60,204 nt of DNA from assembly GCF_001949145.1 (NCBI RefSeq), contig NW_019091614.1, positions 41,666-101,869 on the forward strand, read 5' to 3'. Each line of letters starts with the position of its first letter. Positions within the stretch are counted from its first letter, which is position 1. Below, piece by piece: positions 33,301 through 48,300 of this stretch. This DNA comes from Acanthaster planci (Eukaryota > Echinodermata > Asteroidea > Valvatida > Acanthasteridae). A program made the translations under genes and the position numbers. The notes under the pieces are model-generated. The model did not search any database and had not been told where the DNA came from. It saw nothing but the letters and a program-made list of their open reading frames with translations.

Positions 33301-36300
33301 ATACAAAACACTGAAATAATTTTTTTAGTTTAAACCATGCCTACTGCACATGCACTGCAGATAGAGTCAATTTTCACCGCGGTCACCGCGGCCACGGCAA
33401 TCGGTGCCCTTTCATTTGGCTGGGGTGCCTTGAAAATGGTACTCTGTCCGCGGCCAAAAGTGGCTGTGTGCCCCTTTCATCTCGGCCATGGTGCCCCTGA
33501 AACTGTACCTTTTATTTCCCATAAGTTTCCAATCTTAAATCCATGCAAAGAATTAGTTTGGTGGTGCGGCCGAACGACGGACAATCGTCTTCATGCTACA
33601 TGCTTCACGAAATTCACTTCACGCAAAGTCGCGTCCATTCCATAACGGTCATGCTGTACAGGGCTACGTCTGCATATTGCAATGTACATAATCCAGCCAT
33701 AGCCGATAAATTCCCAGAAAGCGAAACACAAGAGGGCGCCATGTCATGCAGAGCCAGAGGTGTGCACACGACTCATAAGTAAAGCATGTGAGACAGATAG
33801 TATTTATCCAAAGAGGAGGAAATTTTATTTCTTTTGCATTTTAAAACTTGTTTACAGCTTTGCTTTTTTATTCTTTGGTCAGAGGAGATGAGGTGATTCC
33901 CCCTCTCCAGATCTGTTCTTGTTACTTCACAGGAGTTTTAAGGCGATTCTTTATTTGAAGGCCCCAACACGGTGTTTGGCCTTGGTGCCTTTCCTTTGTC
34001 CAAAAAATGGCCTCGTTGCCCATGCTTGTGGCCACGGTGCCCCTTAAAATGTCCACTTACCTGAGGCCAAAATGGCAGTGCCCTAAAATCATTGAAATTC
34101 GAGGCCTGGATCACCGTCTACATGGAACCACGGAACCGGAAGTTAACGCGCAACTTCAGCTATCGTCCAATGGCCCTTGGAGTCTGCAAATCATGAGGCA
34201 TCCAGCTTTGTGACTAAGTCACCTACGAACCGGGCAGTGTAAATTATGCATAAATTTGTGCAGGTTCATATGTAAGTTAGTGAATGTGCATATTTAAATG
34301 GTCATACATATGTACATGTATTACTGATGTTCTTTGCATCCATTTGATTATTGTACACCTGTACTGGTATATTTGGATTGTGAATTTTACACATGCACCA
34401 TACCAATACCTGCATCGTATGTGCACTATAAGCAGCATACATGTATGTGCACGCACTGTACATCATGCACATGTACGTACCTGTATCGTGTAGCAATGAA
34501 CACACTCGCATAAGTACCATACAGTATGTGTGGAGTTCACATGAATAATGTACCATACATGTACTTGTACATACGGTACAGATATGAAGAGGGTGTACAC
34601 GGGTTTGAATGTGACGCACAGTATGTTACACTCGTGAAGACAACAGCAGCATGTAAATACCTACATGTACATGTATAATATACATGTACACACAGTCTGT
34701 TCTATTGTGGAAACAAAGGCACCTGTATACATGTAATCGTCAACTGAGATTATTCACATGCATTGTTGTGTACCTGGTGTACATAATGTACATTACTTGT
34801 ACATACTGTACCGGCACATGTGCAAATGTATGTTATAGATACACACACACCAAGGTCAACTTGCTTGTAAAAGCTGAATGTTATACATGCAATTCTAGTA
34901 GAACTGTACATAAACCTAAATGTACATGTCATATGAGCATAAGTGGAACACAGAATAATGTAGTGTTTCTGTGTCCCGCATACCACGAGGGACAGGGCAC
35001 AGACTCACTCCATTATTCTGTACATGTTCCGCAAGCGTGATAACAAATTCATATTCAAGCAAACTTAACACGCAGTAAAAATGTTATAGTGGCCTACCTG
35101 TATGCACCACCTTTGATTTTACCGTAAATTTCGTAGTTGTGCGGTTTGCTTTCAGCGTAGAAATAGTGCAGTGTATTGAGTTAGAACCTTCTTTGCAGTA
35201 TTCCGAACTACCTTCTGAAAAGAGAGCGTGATATTTCATCACAGGGAAAGCTGGTTTGCATTCTCTTGCACGAGCATCATCTGTGGTACATGCACCCGTA
35301 CAGCGCATTGACATGAAGGAAAACATGGCATACAAACGCAATCCTTACAATTTCATGTACATGCCACACCCTTCAGACTGGTTCAGCCTGTGTATAAGTT
35401 GTTGGGCTGAAGTTCGTTTGTTTTTGTTGTGGTGTGCACGGTGTACTCGCAGTTACCACCCAAAAACTACAGAATTCAGAAAAGGCACATATTTTCCAGG
35501 TCTGAAACTTTCTCAGACGCACCTCTCATGGAGCTCACCTACCATACATGTACAATGTATGTAAACCTGGTTTCCAAACAAATCTGTCGCCTGACAAAGT
35601 TTGGTCAGCTGATACCTACCGTACATGTACATGTACCTACCAATCAACAGCCTTTAGTGAATTTCTGCTCAGAATGACTCTTACTGGTGAGCACACACAT
35701 TGCCATTTGCATTATTTGAGATTTTGAAATTAACATACATCATTCCATGTCTATCAAACTGCACAATTGTACAATACTACATGTAGCTGTGATAGAAAGC
35801 TTTTGTACATGTCAAACAATTGAGGATCCACCTTGTCAGCAGACTTACATGTACCGGTACGTATGTACATGTATATGTATTGTACGTACATGTATGACAA
35901 GTCTACCTCATATCTCCATAAAAATACGCACCTGACATGTAGACAGGAAATTGTCACTTCCTGAATTGGCTATTAAAGTGAAGATACTGCATCACTGCAG
36001 GTATTGATACTAGAACACGTAATGACTTTTTAAGACATTTACTGCCCAAACATTTGCCCTGCTGGTTTCCATGAGAGAAACTGCACAAGTTAAGTGCAAG
36101 GCTCTGCTAGGAGTGCAGAGAAAACCAATCATACAATACATCCAAATGTAGCTTGGGCATGTTCTAAGTGAGATCAGAAATTGTACAGGTTTTTGAAAGA
36201 GGCAGAAAAGCAAAAATTGGGAAATTGAGAAGGTTTTCATATTGAATATTTATGCACATTTTAGATAATGGCAGAAATGCTTTTTTTCTCTGAAAAATGA

Positions 36301-39300
36301 CATGTAGTGTTTGTGTACAAACCTTCAAAAAGTAAATTGCTGAAATAAAGGCCTTTTAAAATTAACTTTATGAACTTAATTAAAAAATCACACAGCTAAA
36401 GAAAAATTATGAATAGAGTTGAGTATGGTATCTGTCCATTGGTATTCAATTATTCTGCATACATGTACATGTAACATGCATGTACGGTACGGTACATTGC
36501 ACGTGCAGACCTTGTCATGTTTTTTTATTGGAAAAAAATTTGTTTGAACGTGTGAAAGGCAGTGTCATACTCTAGTGTATGGTCTCTTGTTTCGCATAGA
36601 AAGTTTTAAACAAAATTTCAAAATGGAAGTTAAAAAAGTTTGTATGTAATTATGTCATGCGTGTACATGTACATGTATTTGATTTGAAAGATCCACTGCT
36701 GTCCTGCAATATTCAACCAGTGGTGGCTGAGTGCAGGCCACGCACAGCAGATTAACTCAGCTCAATCAGTTTGCTCTGTGCACTAGGCTGGATTTGCTCT
36801 GCTTTTATGGTACATGTACTTACACCCTGAGATTAATCATAGTACCAGATGCTGTGCAGAAATGGCATCATATTTCTTGTGACAGAATCAATTGTCTTTC
36901 CTGTCCCATTGCTTACCATACAAAATACTATCTTTCACTATTTTGTACATGTATGTACAATGTACATTGTGTGGGCACATACATTTTAATTTATTTATAC
37001 ATTTAACCTTGGTTTGGTTCAGATATCACATTCCAGTTTTGTCACTTTTGGTTTTTATATCGTACAGTGTTTTAATAGATTGATTTTTTTGAAAGGAAGA
37101 AGCCTCAGCTTAATTAATGAAATTAATTAATTAATTTTGAAAAAGTGTCACAAGTGTGGTGATTCTCTTCTGTAATCTGACAACAGCAGCAGTAGTGCCC
37201 CCCAAAAAACTACATTTATTCTAAATCCAGGCCTTCAAGAGGTGGAACATTTCCGGCATCCGCCACACCCCACGCATGGCAGACCACAATACATGTATGC
37301 GTATTAAATTATTAGGGGGAAGTTTTTGGACTAGTTGTTTTGGTTAGGTTTAGGAAACTTTGGGTCATATTTCTGGGCTGGGCTAGATATCTGATAGGTT
37401 CAATTTATTTATGTTTTACCAAGCTCTTATCTGATTTCATTCCACTAATGTTTTGAATCGGTTTGGGCATGGCTAATTTTAAGGCACAACTTCAATAAAA
37501 ACCAAATAAGGGGTTCCGTTCACCTTGACACATATGCATGTAAGTTTATAAATACATGCACATGCCAAACCGCAGAAGTTTGAAAAGAATGCTTACATGT
37601 AGGTTCAGCTCAAGATTTGCCCAGTTTTTCAACCATGTTGACAGAATTAAAATGCTGGTACCCCATATGCTGTCTGTGTGTATGTGGATGGTGTACATGT
37701 AGAGTATGTATATGTAGGTACTATACAATTAACATGTAATGTATCCTGTGTATGCAGCTGGAAAGTATTTCATCTTTTTGGTGATTGTCACAATGTACAC
37801 ATTTACATAATTTACGCATACATATACAGGGCCTACTCATAAACAATGAAATATACATGTAAACACCACCAGCAAAAGTGGGTTGGAATAAGCATTATAC
37901 TAATGATTTGTGTATCTGACAGGTTGGGCACGTGAGATGATTCACAGAATATGCTTTTACAAGAGATCTCTAGAGATTTGAGAATGGATACGAAGCATGA
38001 TGTTTCCATGATACCTTGCTTTTTTTCAATTTTTCAGAGCGTTTTGTGTTTGTGTGACAAATAGGCAGGTTGGAGATTATTGAGAGATATTTACAGATAT
38101 TTACATTTTGTTTTTCAACATACAAGAGATTAATTAACTGCATGTACATGTACGAGGGGTTGGTATGTACATGTACGATGTACATGAACATTTCGCAGTA
38201 GTGCAAAGCATTAAGCATTACATTTATCAATCATGTACATGTAGGTCAGTTTAGAGACCCTTAAATGGGCCCCGGGAAATTTCGGACCACTGACAATTTA
38301 TTTCATTTGTAAAATGGAGTTTTTATCTTTGAAAATTTTATGCAAGTTTGGAACCATTTTGTTTGTCATTCTCACTTATTCCTGCATAAGAAGAAAGATG
38401 TACCAGTAGCGTATATGACAAGCCAATCTGGATTATGTGCATGTGTATTTATCAAATGTAGAAGAAAAGGGGAAGGACAAACCATATGATATCCCCCTCA
38501 CTTTGATACCTGGAGAGGGGTATACATGTAGGTCACCCCCCCTCCCCCATGGATTTGATACCCCTGTGTACATGGATGCAGATGTTCAGAATGAACCATG
38601 CAATTTCTGCATGTGAGCGCCAATATGTTGTGAACTTGGAGCGATGAGTTCCTCTGCATGGGCCGATTCTATTTGATCAAAACCTTTGAATGGATTCAGC
38701 ATTCATGCAATTCCCTGGGCTTTGCTGGGATGTTTTTTGTTATCAGGCAGTGGGTTTTGTGATATTCAAGCTACGAAATATTTGTGGAAACCCCTGTGCC
38801 ATTGTCCGACTGTTTGCATTTACTTGAAACGCTAGCAAAGCCGATCAATTTAACACCCAAACCCCCCATCACAATACCGATTACTTGACAACTAAACTAT
38901 TTACCCCCCTCAGAACTCGATTGTCCCAGAACCCCAAAATAGAATTTGTTGGTGATGGTTCAGTCTGTTTTCTCTGAGGCAAATTTACTTTGTATGTGTG
39001 AAGTCTGCAGAGAAAGTTCAGGAATTTCATTCCTTCCATTTTCCATGGGGACTTTCCAAGGTCAAGTATGAAAGCCAAACCCAAGGCAACACACGTCATA
39101 TGACCCCTCAGTTCAGTTCACTTCAAACTGGTGCAGGTACATGTAGCCATGTGGTCAGTGCACCGTACATTATACTCACCAAAGGACAGGAGGCAAAATC
39201 TGATAGGAAGAACAGCACTCTTAAAAAAAGGAAGAATACATTTAGCATCTTTTAGCCAACTTCACAACAAATCTTCACCTTTAATGGGTGGAAATTGGAA

Positions 39301-42300
39301 TTGTACATGTATATCTCATGCATTGTACTCCGTAAATCTGTACAAGCGTGCATTGGGCTATTTTTGATGAAATGGCCGATGGACTTGTAATGGCATACCG
39401 GTAGATGTACTGTTATTGGCAGTGCTCGCCCAATATTGGGTATAAATACAAAGAGAGATGAGTTAAGAATATATTTATATGTATTTATGTATTTCCCAAG
39501 CATTACACTGCCCAAACCAGATTGGTCTATTGGCAGTAGACTTGTAACATTAATGACCTCATGCTTTGGTTACATGTGTGCTTTCCTATGGCAGTGAGGT
39601 GAGAAGCGATCTATCGAGTCCCCATAGGAAAATGCACATGTAAGCAAAGCGCGCCGTCATTTTGTTTTAGGTCTTCTTGCAAAGGAGAGAATGGAATAAC
39701 GGGTACATACTGCTGTTTCTTGGAGTAGTGTTTCAAATAAACCACTACTGACTTGGGAAAGCATTCTGTATTGGAAAAATTGGCATGCTTTTATCTCGCA
39801 GTGCATGGGCATCCCTTTGGTGGGTCACCGCATGGGTGCACTGGTTCGTGCATACCTGACACTTGGATTGCACTTGGATTGCGACCAATTTCTGTTATTG
39901 TGTACAATCACAGAGCCATGACACACAATACAGGGTACATTCTGTGCACGTTCTTGTCTTGTTGAAAACTTCCCACCAGCCCGTCTTTTCTTTGCCAATC
40001 AGTCTCCTCTTTTGGCATTTGTGAAGATTTGTTTTGGGGGGGATAAAATATTCTTACATGCACTGGTATATGTAGATAGGAGAGCGTACCACATCCATAG
40101 TGAGGCACTTTTTGCCTCTGGCTCGATGCCAAAGACTACATTGGTCCATGGTGAGATGGAATCCAGACAAGGAATAGGAAAGCAATTACTTTGACCTGGA
40201 CTGACATTTTTCAGGCATAAAATGTACTGATGTGTGACTTGGTGCACAAAGTTATGTACATGTACCGGTAGGCCTAAATGTACATGTACGTGATATGTAC
40301 TACATGTATGTACAATACTGAACATGCATGTACATGTATTCATTTACATTATGATCTATGTACATGTAAAAGTAACACTGTATCATGCATGCACAATGTT
40401 TGAGGTACAGTAGTTTTTTTTCCCCACGATGAACCAGTTTGGCACTACCGGTACATATGCACACTAACAGTACTTAGAAATTTGTTCACTTCATGTCGTT
40501 TATGTAATTTTGCCAGGTACTACATGAGTCTGTGGTTTGGTATGAATACAGGTAAAGAAAACCATGTTGAAACAGTGGCCTGTACTTATGCAAAAATATT
40601 TGCAGGTGCCGTTTCGTATACCATAGAAATGGTCTTGGAGGATATTATTCCCTGGTGAACTTATCCCGAGGGTGGTGTTATTTACACCAAAATTTGAACT
40701 GCTTAAAGCAAGAAAATACAAGTACATGTACAGTGCTTTGCAGTGTTTACAAATGCTGAGCCTCTCGGTGGTCTCACTCAGTTTGGCAAGAATTGTCTGA
40801 CATTCCTTACTGCATCATTGCTTACACTACATACGTTTCTTACACTACGAGAAAGTGTCACAGAGAAGTATTTGCTACAATGGCCCACGCTGGTACCCGG
40901 ACACTCTACAACTCATCATCTATGGACTACCGGTATTTCCAGCCCTGTAATTAAAACACAATGGGAGTCACTCAAACGTTTGGATGATTAAAGTCATCCA
41001 CGACTGAATACAGGACTGCCTGGATGTGTTTAAACATTTGCCCACGTACCGTGCCGGTATCTGGCTCAGAAAGCCCCTCACTCAGCCTAAAGAGATCAAT
41101 GAATTTCATTCTGAGTTAAATAGCAACTGGTGCACACTACCTTGTTTGTGACGTGTCAACAAACTAGATTTTTTTTTTTTTTGCTTACGAACAAAGGGTC
41201 AGGCAGAACATTTATCAGAGGGACAACTCATATTGCACCCAAGACACCACTCATCCAGTTCATCAAATTGACCCTTGCTTCTCGATTTCATTCCATTCCT
41301 ATTTGCACCTCGGGACAAAAAACAGAGTTTATCTTATCGTATCCCAAATACCAAGACCACGGAGGCATTCCTTGCGTGCGTACTTGCCAGAAATATCCCT
41401 CTTGTTGGGAGTGTCAAGTTAAACTGAATATGAAGCACTCTGAGTTTTCTTGGAGCCTGCGGCAGTTTGTGACAGTCTTTGTTCGAGGTACATATATGTA
41501 TGGACCGCATGTGATCCAATGTGCTGTTCTCACCTGCTCTCAGTTTTTGGTCTAAGGTAAGTGTGCACTTGCAACATGTACCGTACATGTACATCTACAT
41601 GTGCATTTACCGGTACATGTACTTGTGTGTACTGTATTCTTTTGAAGAAAGTGCTGTGAATAGACAGGCTATGGCATGGTGCCAGTACATGTTCCAGTGA
41701 ATAAAGTTGTGGAGTTTGATTTTGGACTTTCGTTGCCATGTGCACAGAGTCTTGTATATGTTTCACGGTATTCAGTCTCCTTGCGGGATTACGCATGCAA
41801 TATACAGGTAGATGTACTGATGCTTGGGTAGGCCTTCATGCCACTGAGGGAACAGTTTCTGTTAGGAAAGTCAGGACCTCGTTGTGGGGACCAAATTTGC
41901 CCTGATAACAGCTTTGGTTCCCATTGTACATGCAAGGGCATCAGTCCATTTGAAAATTGGGGGGAGGGGGGCATAGCCCTGATCAGAACAAATGCGGAGT
42001 ATACGGTAGCTGCTCCGTGATGTGATCTGATACAATGTCTGGCTATTTCAGCCAGTTTTTTTTAACAAATGCCTTTGCAAGGTATACATTTTCATTTAGA
42101 TTTTGGAAAAAAGTGAGGGGGACAATTGATATAGTATCCCCCACTTGGAAAAGTGGGGGGGGGGAAATGTCCCTCCGTCCCCCACCAATTGACGCAAATG
42201 TGTACATGTACTGTACAACATGTACTGTGTGTTTCATTATGTGTAGTCCCAACAGCTATGGAACAGCTGTGTACGTGTATGTGAGTGCAAATACGTGCAT

Positions 42301-45300
42301 ACATGTGTGTATGTTCAGCTGCCGAAACCAACCCATCCTTAAGTTTCAGTAGTGCTTGTTTTAATTACAGAACATGTGTGCACATGTGTACCTTCTGGTA
42401 CCTCTACATGTACCAGTTGGTTTCTTTAGCTCATCAATCAAGTACAAGCAGTCCTCAACTTTAAGACGGTCAAAGAGCTGCCCGCTCTCTTGAGTGTGAC
42501 CGGAGAGGGTTCATCCTGACCTTTGGGCTGTCTCCCTAGGGTCCCCACAATGTCGTCACTTCCTATGAAATCACATCCTGTCTGAATTTCACCCAATTCG
42601 CAAGGATCTTCAAGATGTCAGGTTTGCTGCCTTGAGTGATGGTTAGCCCAAGAAATGTCCAGACTTGAACCTTTCACATACATGCACCATTATGTGTGCA
42701 CCGTAATATTTGTCAGCTTGGACGGACTCAACAAGTGGGTGCGGATGTGTTGAGCATCTTTATTTTCCAGCACCATATGTTTGGAATCAACTACAAATTG
42801 GTTGGTTCTCCTAGACTCTTTGTGTGCAAGGCAAAGTTTGGATTCCAAGATGGATTCTTCGTGGGACAGTGTACAGCTTCAGCATCGGATGTCACTAGCC
42901 TTGGACAGCGTATTTGGCATGCTACATGCAAGTGTCTTGAATTTCTCCTTTTATATCATTTGTGTTTCAGTATTTCAGAGCCAGGAAAAAAGTTACAGCC
43001 GGCTGAGAAGTAAATGACTTCTCATGTACGGAGGTGTCTTAACTGCACAAAATTTTAATTGAGTCTTTGAGTATCACATTACTGTCTGCTCTGTTTTGTC
43101 CAGCAATTCATTTGCAGAAACAAATTTGTCGCAAACAGTTTTGCAAAGTATTTTATAAATGCAGTTTTCCTTTTTGTTTAATAGTCCAGTCAGTGTTTGT
43201 ATGCAGTAGTACAGTGAGATACAGGTGTGTTCAAACCATTCCTGTACTGTAGAGCATCAAGGCAATGTTTGATTTTTGTAAGATGGGATGTGGCTTTTTT
43301 TTTTTTTTTTTGCACTCCCGAAGGAACATGCTGGTGCAGTATCCCAAGGTGCCAGGCATGCTCATGTGGGTCCCATATGACAGGCACTGTAGCCAACAGT
43401 TGCTTTGTTGCGTTGTGCCAGCACATTTACCTGTACCTGCAAAGCCAACACTTAAGATGCGACTTGTGGCAACAATCCTGGCAAAATCATCTTGGGCCCC
43501 CCAACCCCGGGCGGCACCATCTGTGCTACAGCTGGAGATGAAAACATTGACCGGGGGAAGCGGAGGGCCTGGGTGGGGAGGGTGTGGCCACTGACACGTG
43601 GCCCAACAATTTTGGCCAAGATTTGTAGCTTCCATGTTACTGAACTTTAGTTTAACTTTTAGAATATTTGGCCTATATGTAAGTGGACGAATGGCATCTT
43701 TAGCTTTGCCAAGGCCATGGTTGGTCCCCTGAGGTACTGTACTAGTGTACATGCATGAACAAGAAGACGAAGACCACATCACAGCAGGCAGCATTTGTGG
43801 AGGGTATAAAGAGGCCAGAGTACAGATTCATCAGCAGGTTTTGCTTGTTTGCCATGCTTTTTTCCCTATTCAATGTCATCCCCTTTCTCTTTTTCATTTC
43901 TTCTCACCTTCTCCCCCTTCCCTTCAGGTCAAGCGCTACATGGAGATGATCCCCATTGAGAATCAGCCTGTGGAGGGCACAGAGGGGGCCCAGCGCCGGG
44001 CCCAGCAGATGCAGAAGCAGCTGCCGGACCATGACCAGCAGCCCGAGCTGTGCCAGCAGCTCAACACCGAGGAGGCCGAGAGGATGCTAGACTTTGTCAA
44101 GGACTACAAGGAGAAGGCCGTGGGCATTGGACAGGTACGGGTGTGTCCATGTTTCCATTTCACTGAAGTGAAACGGGAAGTGAAGAGTTTGGTTGAATCA
44201 TGCCAATGATCTGGCTTTGGGTAGTTTATAGGGGTCGAGGAGTTGAGTGTTCCGGTTAGGAAGGCTATGAAGATAAACCCTTCCTGTTTACAGTTCGCTT
44301 GGCCCCTTGCACATCTTACAGGGCACAGTGGATGGGCTAACATCCTTCAGAAAATTTTGCAAAGGAAGTGCTTTGTTGCAAAGCCTTTTGGGATAAACTT
44401 ACAACCGACACCTTAATGGGCATACATCCTGCTTTGCAGTAGTGCACGTGGGAGTTTTGACCTATAATATTGTTCTATTGACCTGTACTATAAATTCCAT
44501 CGAGTGAGGCTTTGAAGAAGTCGCATCACAGAGCTCAAGGAAATTGCCCCATCCCACTAGCACCCTGAAAGGGCAATGGGTTCAAACGAAAATTTGGAGT
44601 GGCACTAGAAGGCGCTTTGCAAACAACTGCGTCCTGTGGAACTAACACATGATGCATATACAGTCCTATTTTACTGTGCCAGGGAGGAGAGGACATGATG
44701 CTTCCCATTTTTCATGCTGTGTACCTCTCTCCCACAGACTAGGCACAGGCACTAAGTACCGAGGACAAAACTTTGATCACTGAGGACAGGGGAAGGAAAC
44801 GTGATTGTTATAGTAGGACAGGAAGAACTTACAGCTGTTGCTTTTTAAAAAAGGACAATTACATTCATTTTAAACTTTTTTTTAATCATTAATACGAGTA
44901 TATTTTCTTCAGTTTGGTTTAAGGTACAGTATTTCTTAGTGTGTAAAAAAGCATGTGTATATGTTGTGTTAATATCTTGGCAAGCGTTATGGTTTATGGT
45001 ACTGGAATGCTGCCTCTTGAATATACATGTACCTGCCTGACATGCACTGCTCCGTCTTTGTGCATTAGGCAAAGTGGTTTATCTAAGAGCTATTGAGTTA
45101 CGATACGATGTACATGTATGTAAGCCATTCATGCACAAAGGAAATACGTGCATAACACAGTGCCTGTTTACTCAGTGACAGTTATCGGCTTTTGTGATGG
45201 TACTTTGGGAGCGTGCCGGGGTTCAACCGTAATTCCACGAGTCACATAGCTGAAAATCTCCCAGGCCTAGGCACAGTTTGTTTCAAGTGGATCTGGATCA

Positions 45301-48300
45301 CGATCAGTGATCCGTCATTAGTTCGCTGACAACAGAACTTGCCTAATGGATAGAGTGAACCATCGATGGGATCTCTGATCGAGATCGGTTTGAAACAAAC
45401 AGGCCCTTAGGGGTGTACTTCGTGTAATCACAATCAATCAATGCTACAGGGACTTTTTCCCTTTTTTTTCTATCTTTCAATGTTTGCTTTGCTGGGGTAC
45501 AAGTATTTGTTGCCCTCATAAATTAAGCCCTCACCAACTCAACTCCCAGATGGTCATTTACGTGCATTTTTACTGGCAGTCAATTTCAATTCAACAAGAA
45601 AAGTGCCATTGCAGTGTACATTGCATACTCGGAATGCCGTTTGATTCTTGCTAAATAATACATGTCAAAGGTGCATTACCGCGTACTTCACATGTTCATG
45701 CAAGACAAATCCCAGGAGATGCCATTACTGTGGGTGCACTAGGTGTACATGTGTACTCCCTAGTGTGTTCTTAGTCCTAAAAGCGTTAACTGGATGGCCC
45801 TTTTTCCAATATCAGTGCAGTACATTTTTTTTTCGTGCACTGAGCCTCCAGGAGTTTTTGCAGTCACTTCTTACCGTCATTTTGACTCCAATTCTTTGAA
45901 AGTTGGATACGAACCGGTATACCATCTTGGCACAAAAATATGTACTATACCATTGACACGTGAGTGATCTTGAACTTCACACTGCGGTAACATTTATATT
46001 GAAAGTGAGAGTTTTTTACATGCGTGCCAAACTTGAAAAAGATCAGGTATGAACACGCGAGTTGTGGCTTTCACTCACAGTTTGTTATTAAGTGGAGGAA
46101 TGCTTTCTAAATGAACTACGTAAATCCATACAGCTAAAGACATGTGTACTGGTGACGCATGTACTGGTGCTTGTACATTTGAAGGATTTGGTCTGTGTCT
46201 TCGACATGCTACGTGAAGGCTCTGCTAAAAAACAGCTACTATTTTGAATGTACCTTTTCCATGCTTGTGGCACAGGCACAGAGTTTTTGCCGCCACCCAG
46301 TGAGCAGAGGATCCTTGGTCACAGTGGGCAGTAAACTCACAACAAAGGTGGTGGCAGTCAGAAATTTGGAGTTCGGACAACATTGGCAACTCATATCACT
46401 GAAAACTTAATAGCTTGATGAGCAGTCCTCACCTTCCATGGTCGGTCAACTCTCTTCAAATCCTTCTTTACAGGAGGAACAGTTGTTAGAGGCAGATTAT
46501 TACTTGCTAATTCTGTCAAATCTGTTTGAAAAGGAAGTGGGGGCTGCAGGTGTAATTGACATATTCAGATAAATCTCAGTTGTAATCTTCTTTAAGCTGC
46601 TGTGTATCCATTGTGAAGAACCAACTGACCTGTGGACAGCCGAAGGTTCTCCACCTCAAGAACTGTATTGACAGTTTCTGGAGGCACCTCTAGGAGAGAG
46701 ATTCCAACTTCAAACAAATGTTCAGATGAAGACAAAATGAAAAGTTCGCTTTGGTTTAATACTTTTAATGATCATTTTTTTGGGCATATTTCTCTGCCCA
46801 GTCTACTGAAGTTTCAGACGGATTGATGAATTTTTTTTTTTAATAATTAAGAAAGGATTAAAGTTGAGAGGAAGTCAATTCCTGTAATGGCCCCTGGATA
46901 ATTTTTAGTTCACCTGACACCTGAACTCTAAGAGTTCCGTCAGGTGCAAGAAGTTTTAGGCCAAATTCAACCATCTCCAACACTAGGAGCATTATGGATT
47001 GTGCTTGCAAACGATTGACTACATATGCAGTGTCGTCAAATCTTTTGGAATTTTTTCAACATCAAGTTTGTCTTTCGATAACAATTTCAAAAACCATTAG
47101 TCCTCAATGTCTGAGAGTTTCTCCAAGAATTGGTGGTTAAGCCAGTGGTTGAGGTTGAGGAGGCCAAGAGGTGACTGGTTCCAACCTCACCCACGTATGT
47201 TCATGTGCTAACTCTCAACTAAGTGGTGCACAAATGCATGGAAGTTAACATATATGGAGCTAACCAAGCTTCTGGAATTTTCTCTCCTTTTTTTGGTGAG
47301 CTCTTGGAAAGCACCATAACCATACAGTATTAGAAGTTAATGTAAGTTGGTGAAGAACAAAATCCGGTAGGGAAACTTAACATCACCCGCACAAACGTTC
47401 CATCCCAAGTTATTTTGGGGCTAGCCATGTGAGGAGCATTTTATGAATGACTTTCTCCATCAACATGTATAACATTTCGCTGCAGGGCACCAGTACCGAA
47501 AAATGTCATGATGACATTCACAGACATTCACCTCCTTCTAGGAGGGAACATTCACAGACTATTAGCACTGTAGGTTTAGTATTTAAGTAAATGCATATTA
47601 CAAACCAACCTCTGGTCAACTAGTGTTTGAACATGCTTTTGTTTCATAACGAGGCTTGTCTTTCCTTTCACTTCATGCACAGGTGCAGCCTGTGGTCCCC
47701 CATAAGGTACCCCAGCTCCAGATGCAGAGTTTGTCCCTGGAGGAGTCCGCTCCTGCACCCCAGGGCCACCCAGGGGCACCAGACGGGGTCCAGGGCATGG
47801 ATCATGAGCCAGAGAAGACCTCCGTAGGGGTGGGGGAAGACACAGTGCCGCCCAAGGCTGTCGGAGAGGCCAAATGGGTAGGTTGGTCAGCCGCAAGGCC
47901 CAGTCATGCCAGGGGGTGAGATTTGTCCGGCTCTTTCCAGATTTCTGGAAAAATAGATGCAGGACTTGTGGATTTTTTCTCCTTGGCATGGCATTGCCAG
48001 AACTAGAAGTGGTATTTTCCAAATTTTGCATGATAGTGAATGAAGGACTTGTGCAAGTTGACTTTTTGATAGCACGCGCACTCTTGTGTTGTTACTCCCG
48101 CTGGAATGCAATAGAATACTTCTGAATGGGGGACATATGGTATTAAACTGTAAGGACTCGGCACAGCTTTCTAACTCAACCTTGACTCCGTGGGCTGTGT
48201 GTGTGAGGCATGGTGGGAACCAATACAGCATGGCACCCATGGACCCATTGGAACGAGGTTGCTTTTAACCATGTTAACTGTACGAGTGCCATGCAGTACT

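Larger units (their letters stand above)
30775..43927 (+). other. TES intron 3
   Basis: The intron is 13.2 kb with GT/AG ends, the largest here. It is rich in TACATGTA arrays (34.4-34.8 kb, 40.2-40.4 kb and many short tracts). It also holds a degenerate GGCC(A/T)(C/T)GGTGCC repeat region at 33.37-34.09 kb and a 74-nt hairpin at 39570-39643. No exon or nested gene was recognised. Confidence 0.75.

Noticed and set aside
33337-33782. Overlapping frames in TES intron 3
   Set aside because: They follow the degenerate GGCC-GGTGCC repeat. Internal repetition explains their length and composition.
43231-43794. 187-codon minus-strand frame before TES exon 4
   Set aside because: It contains a poly-Lys run from a poly-T tract and no family motif. 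It lies in an intron of a gene on the other strand.
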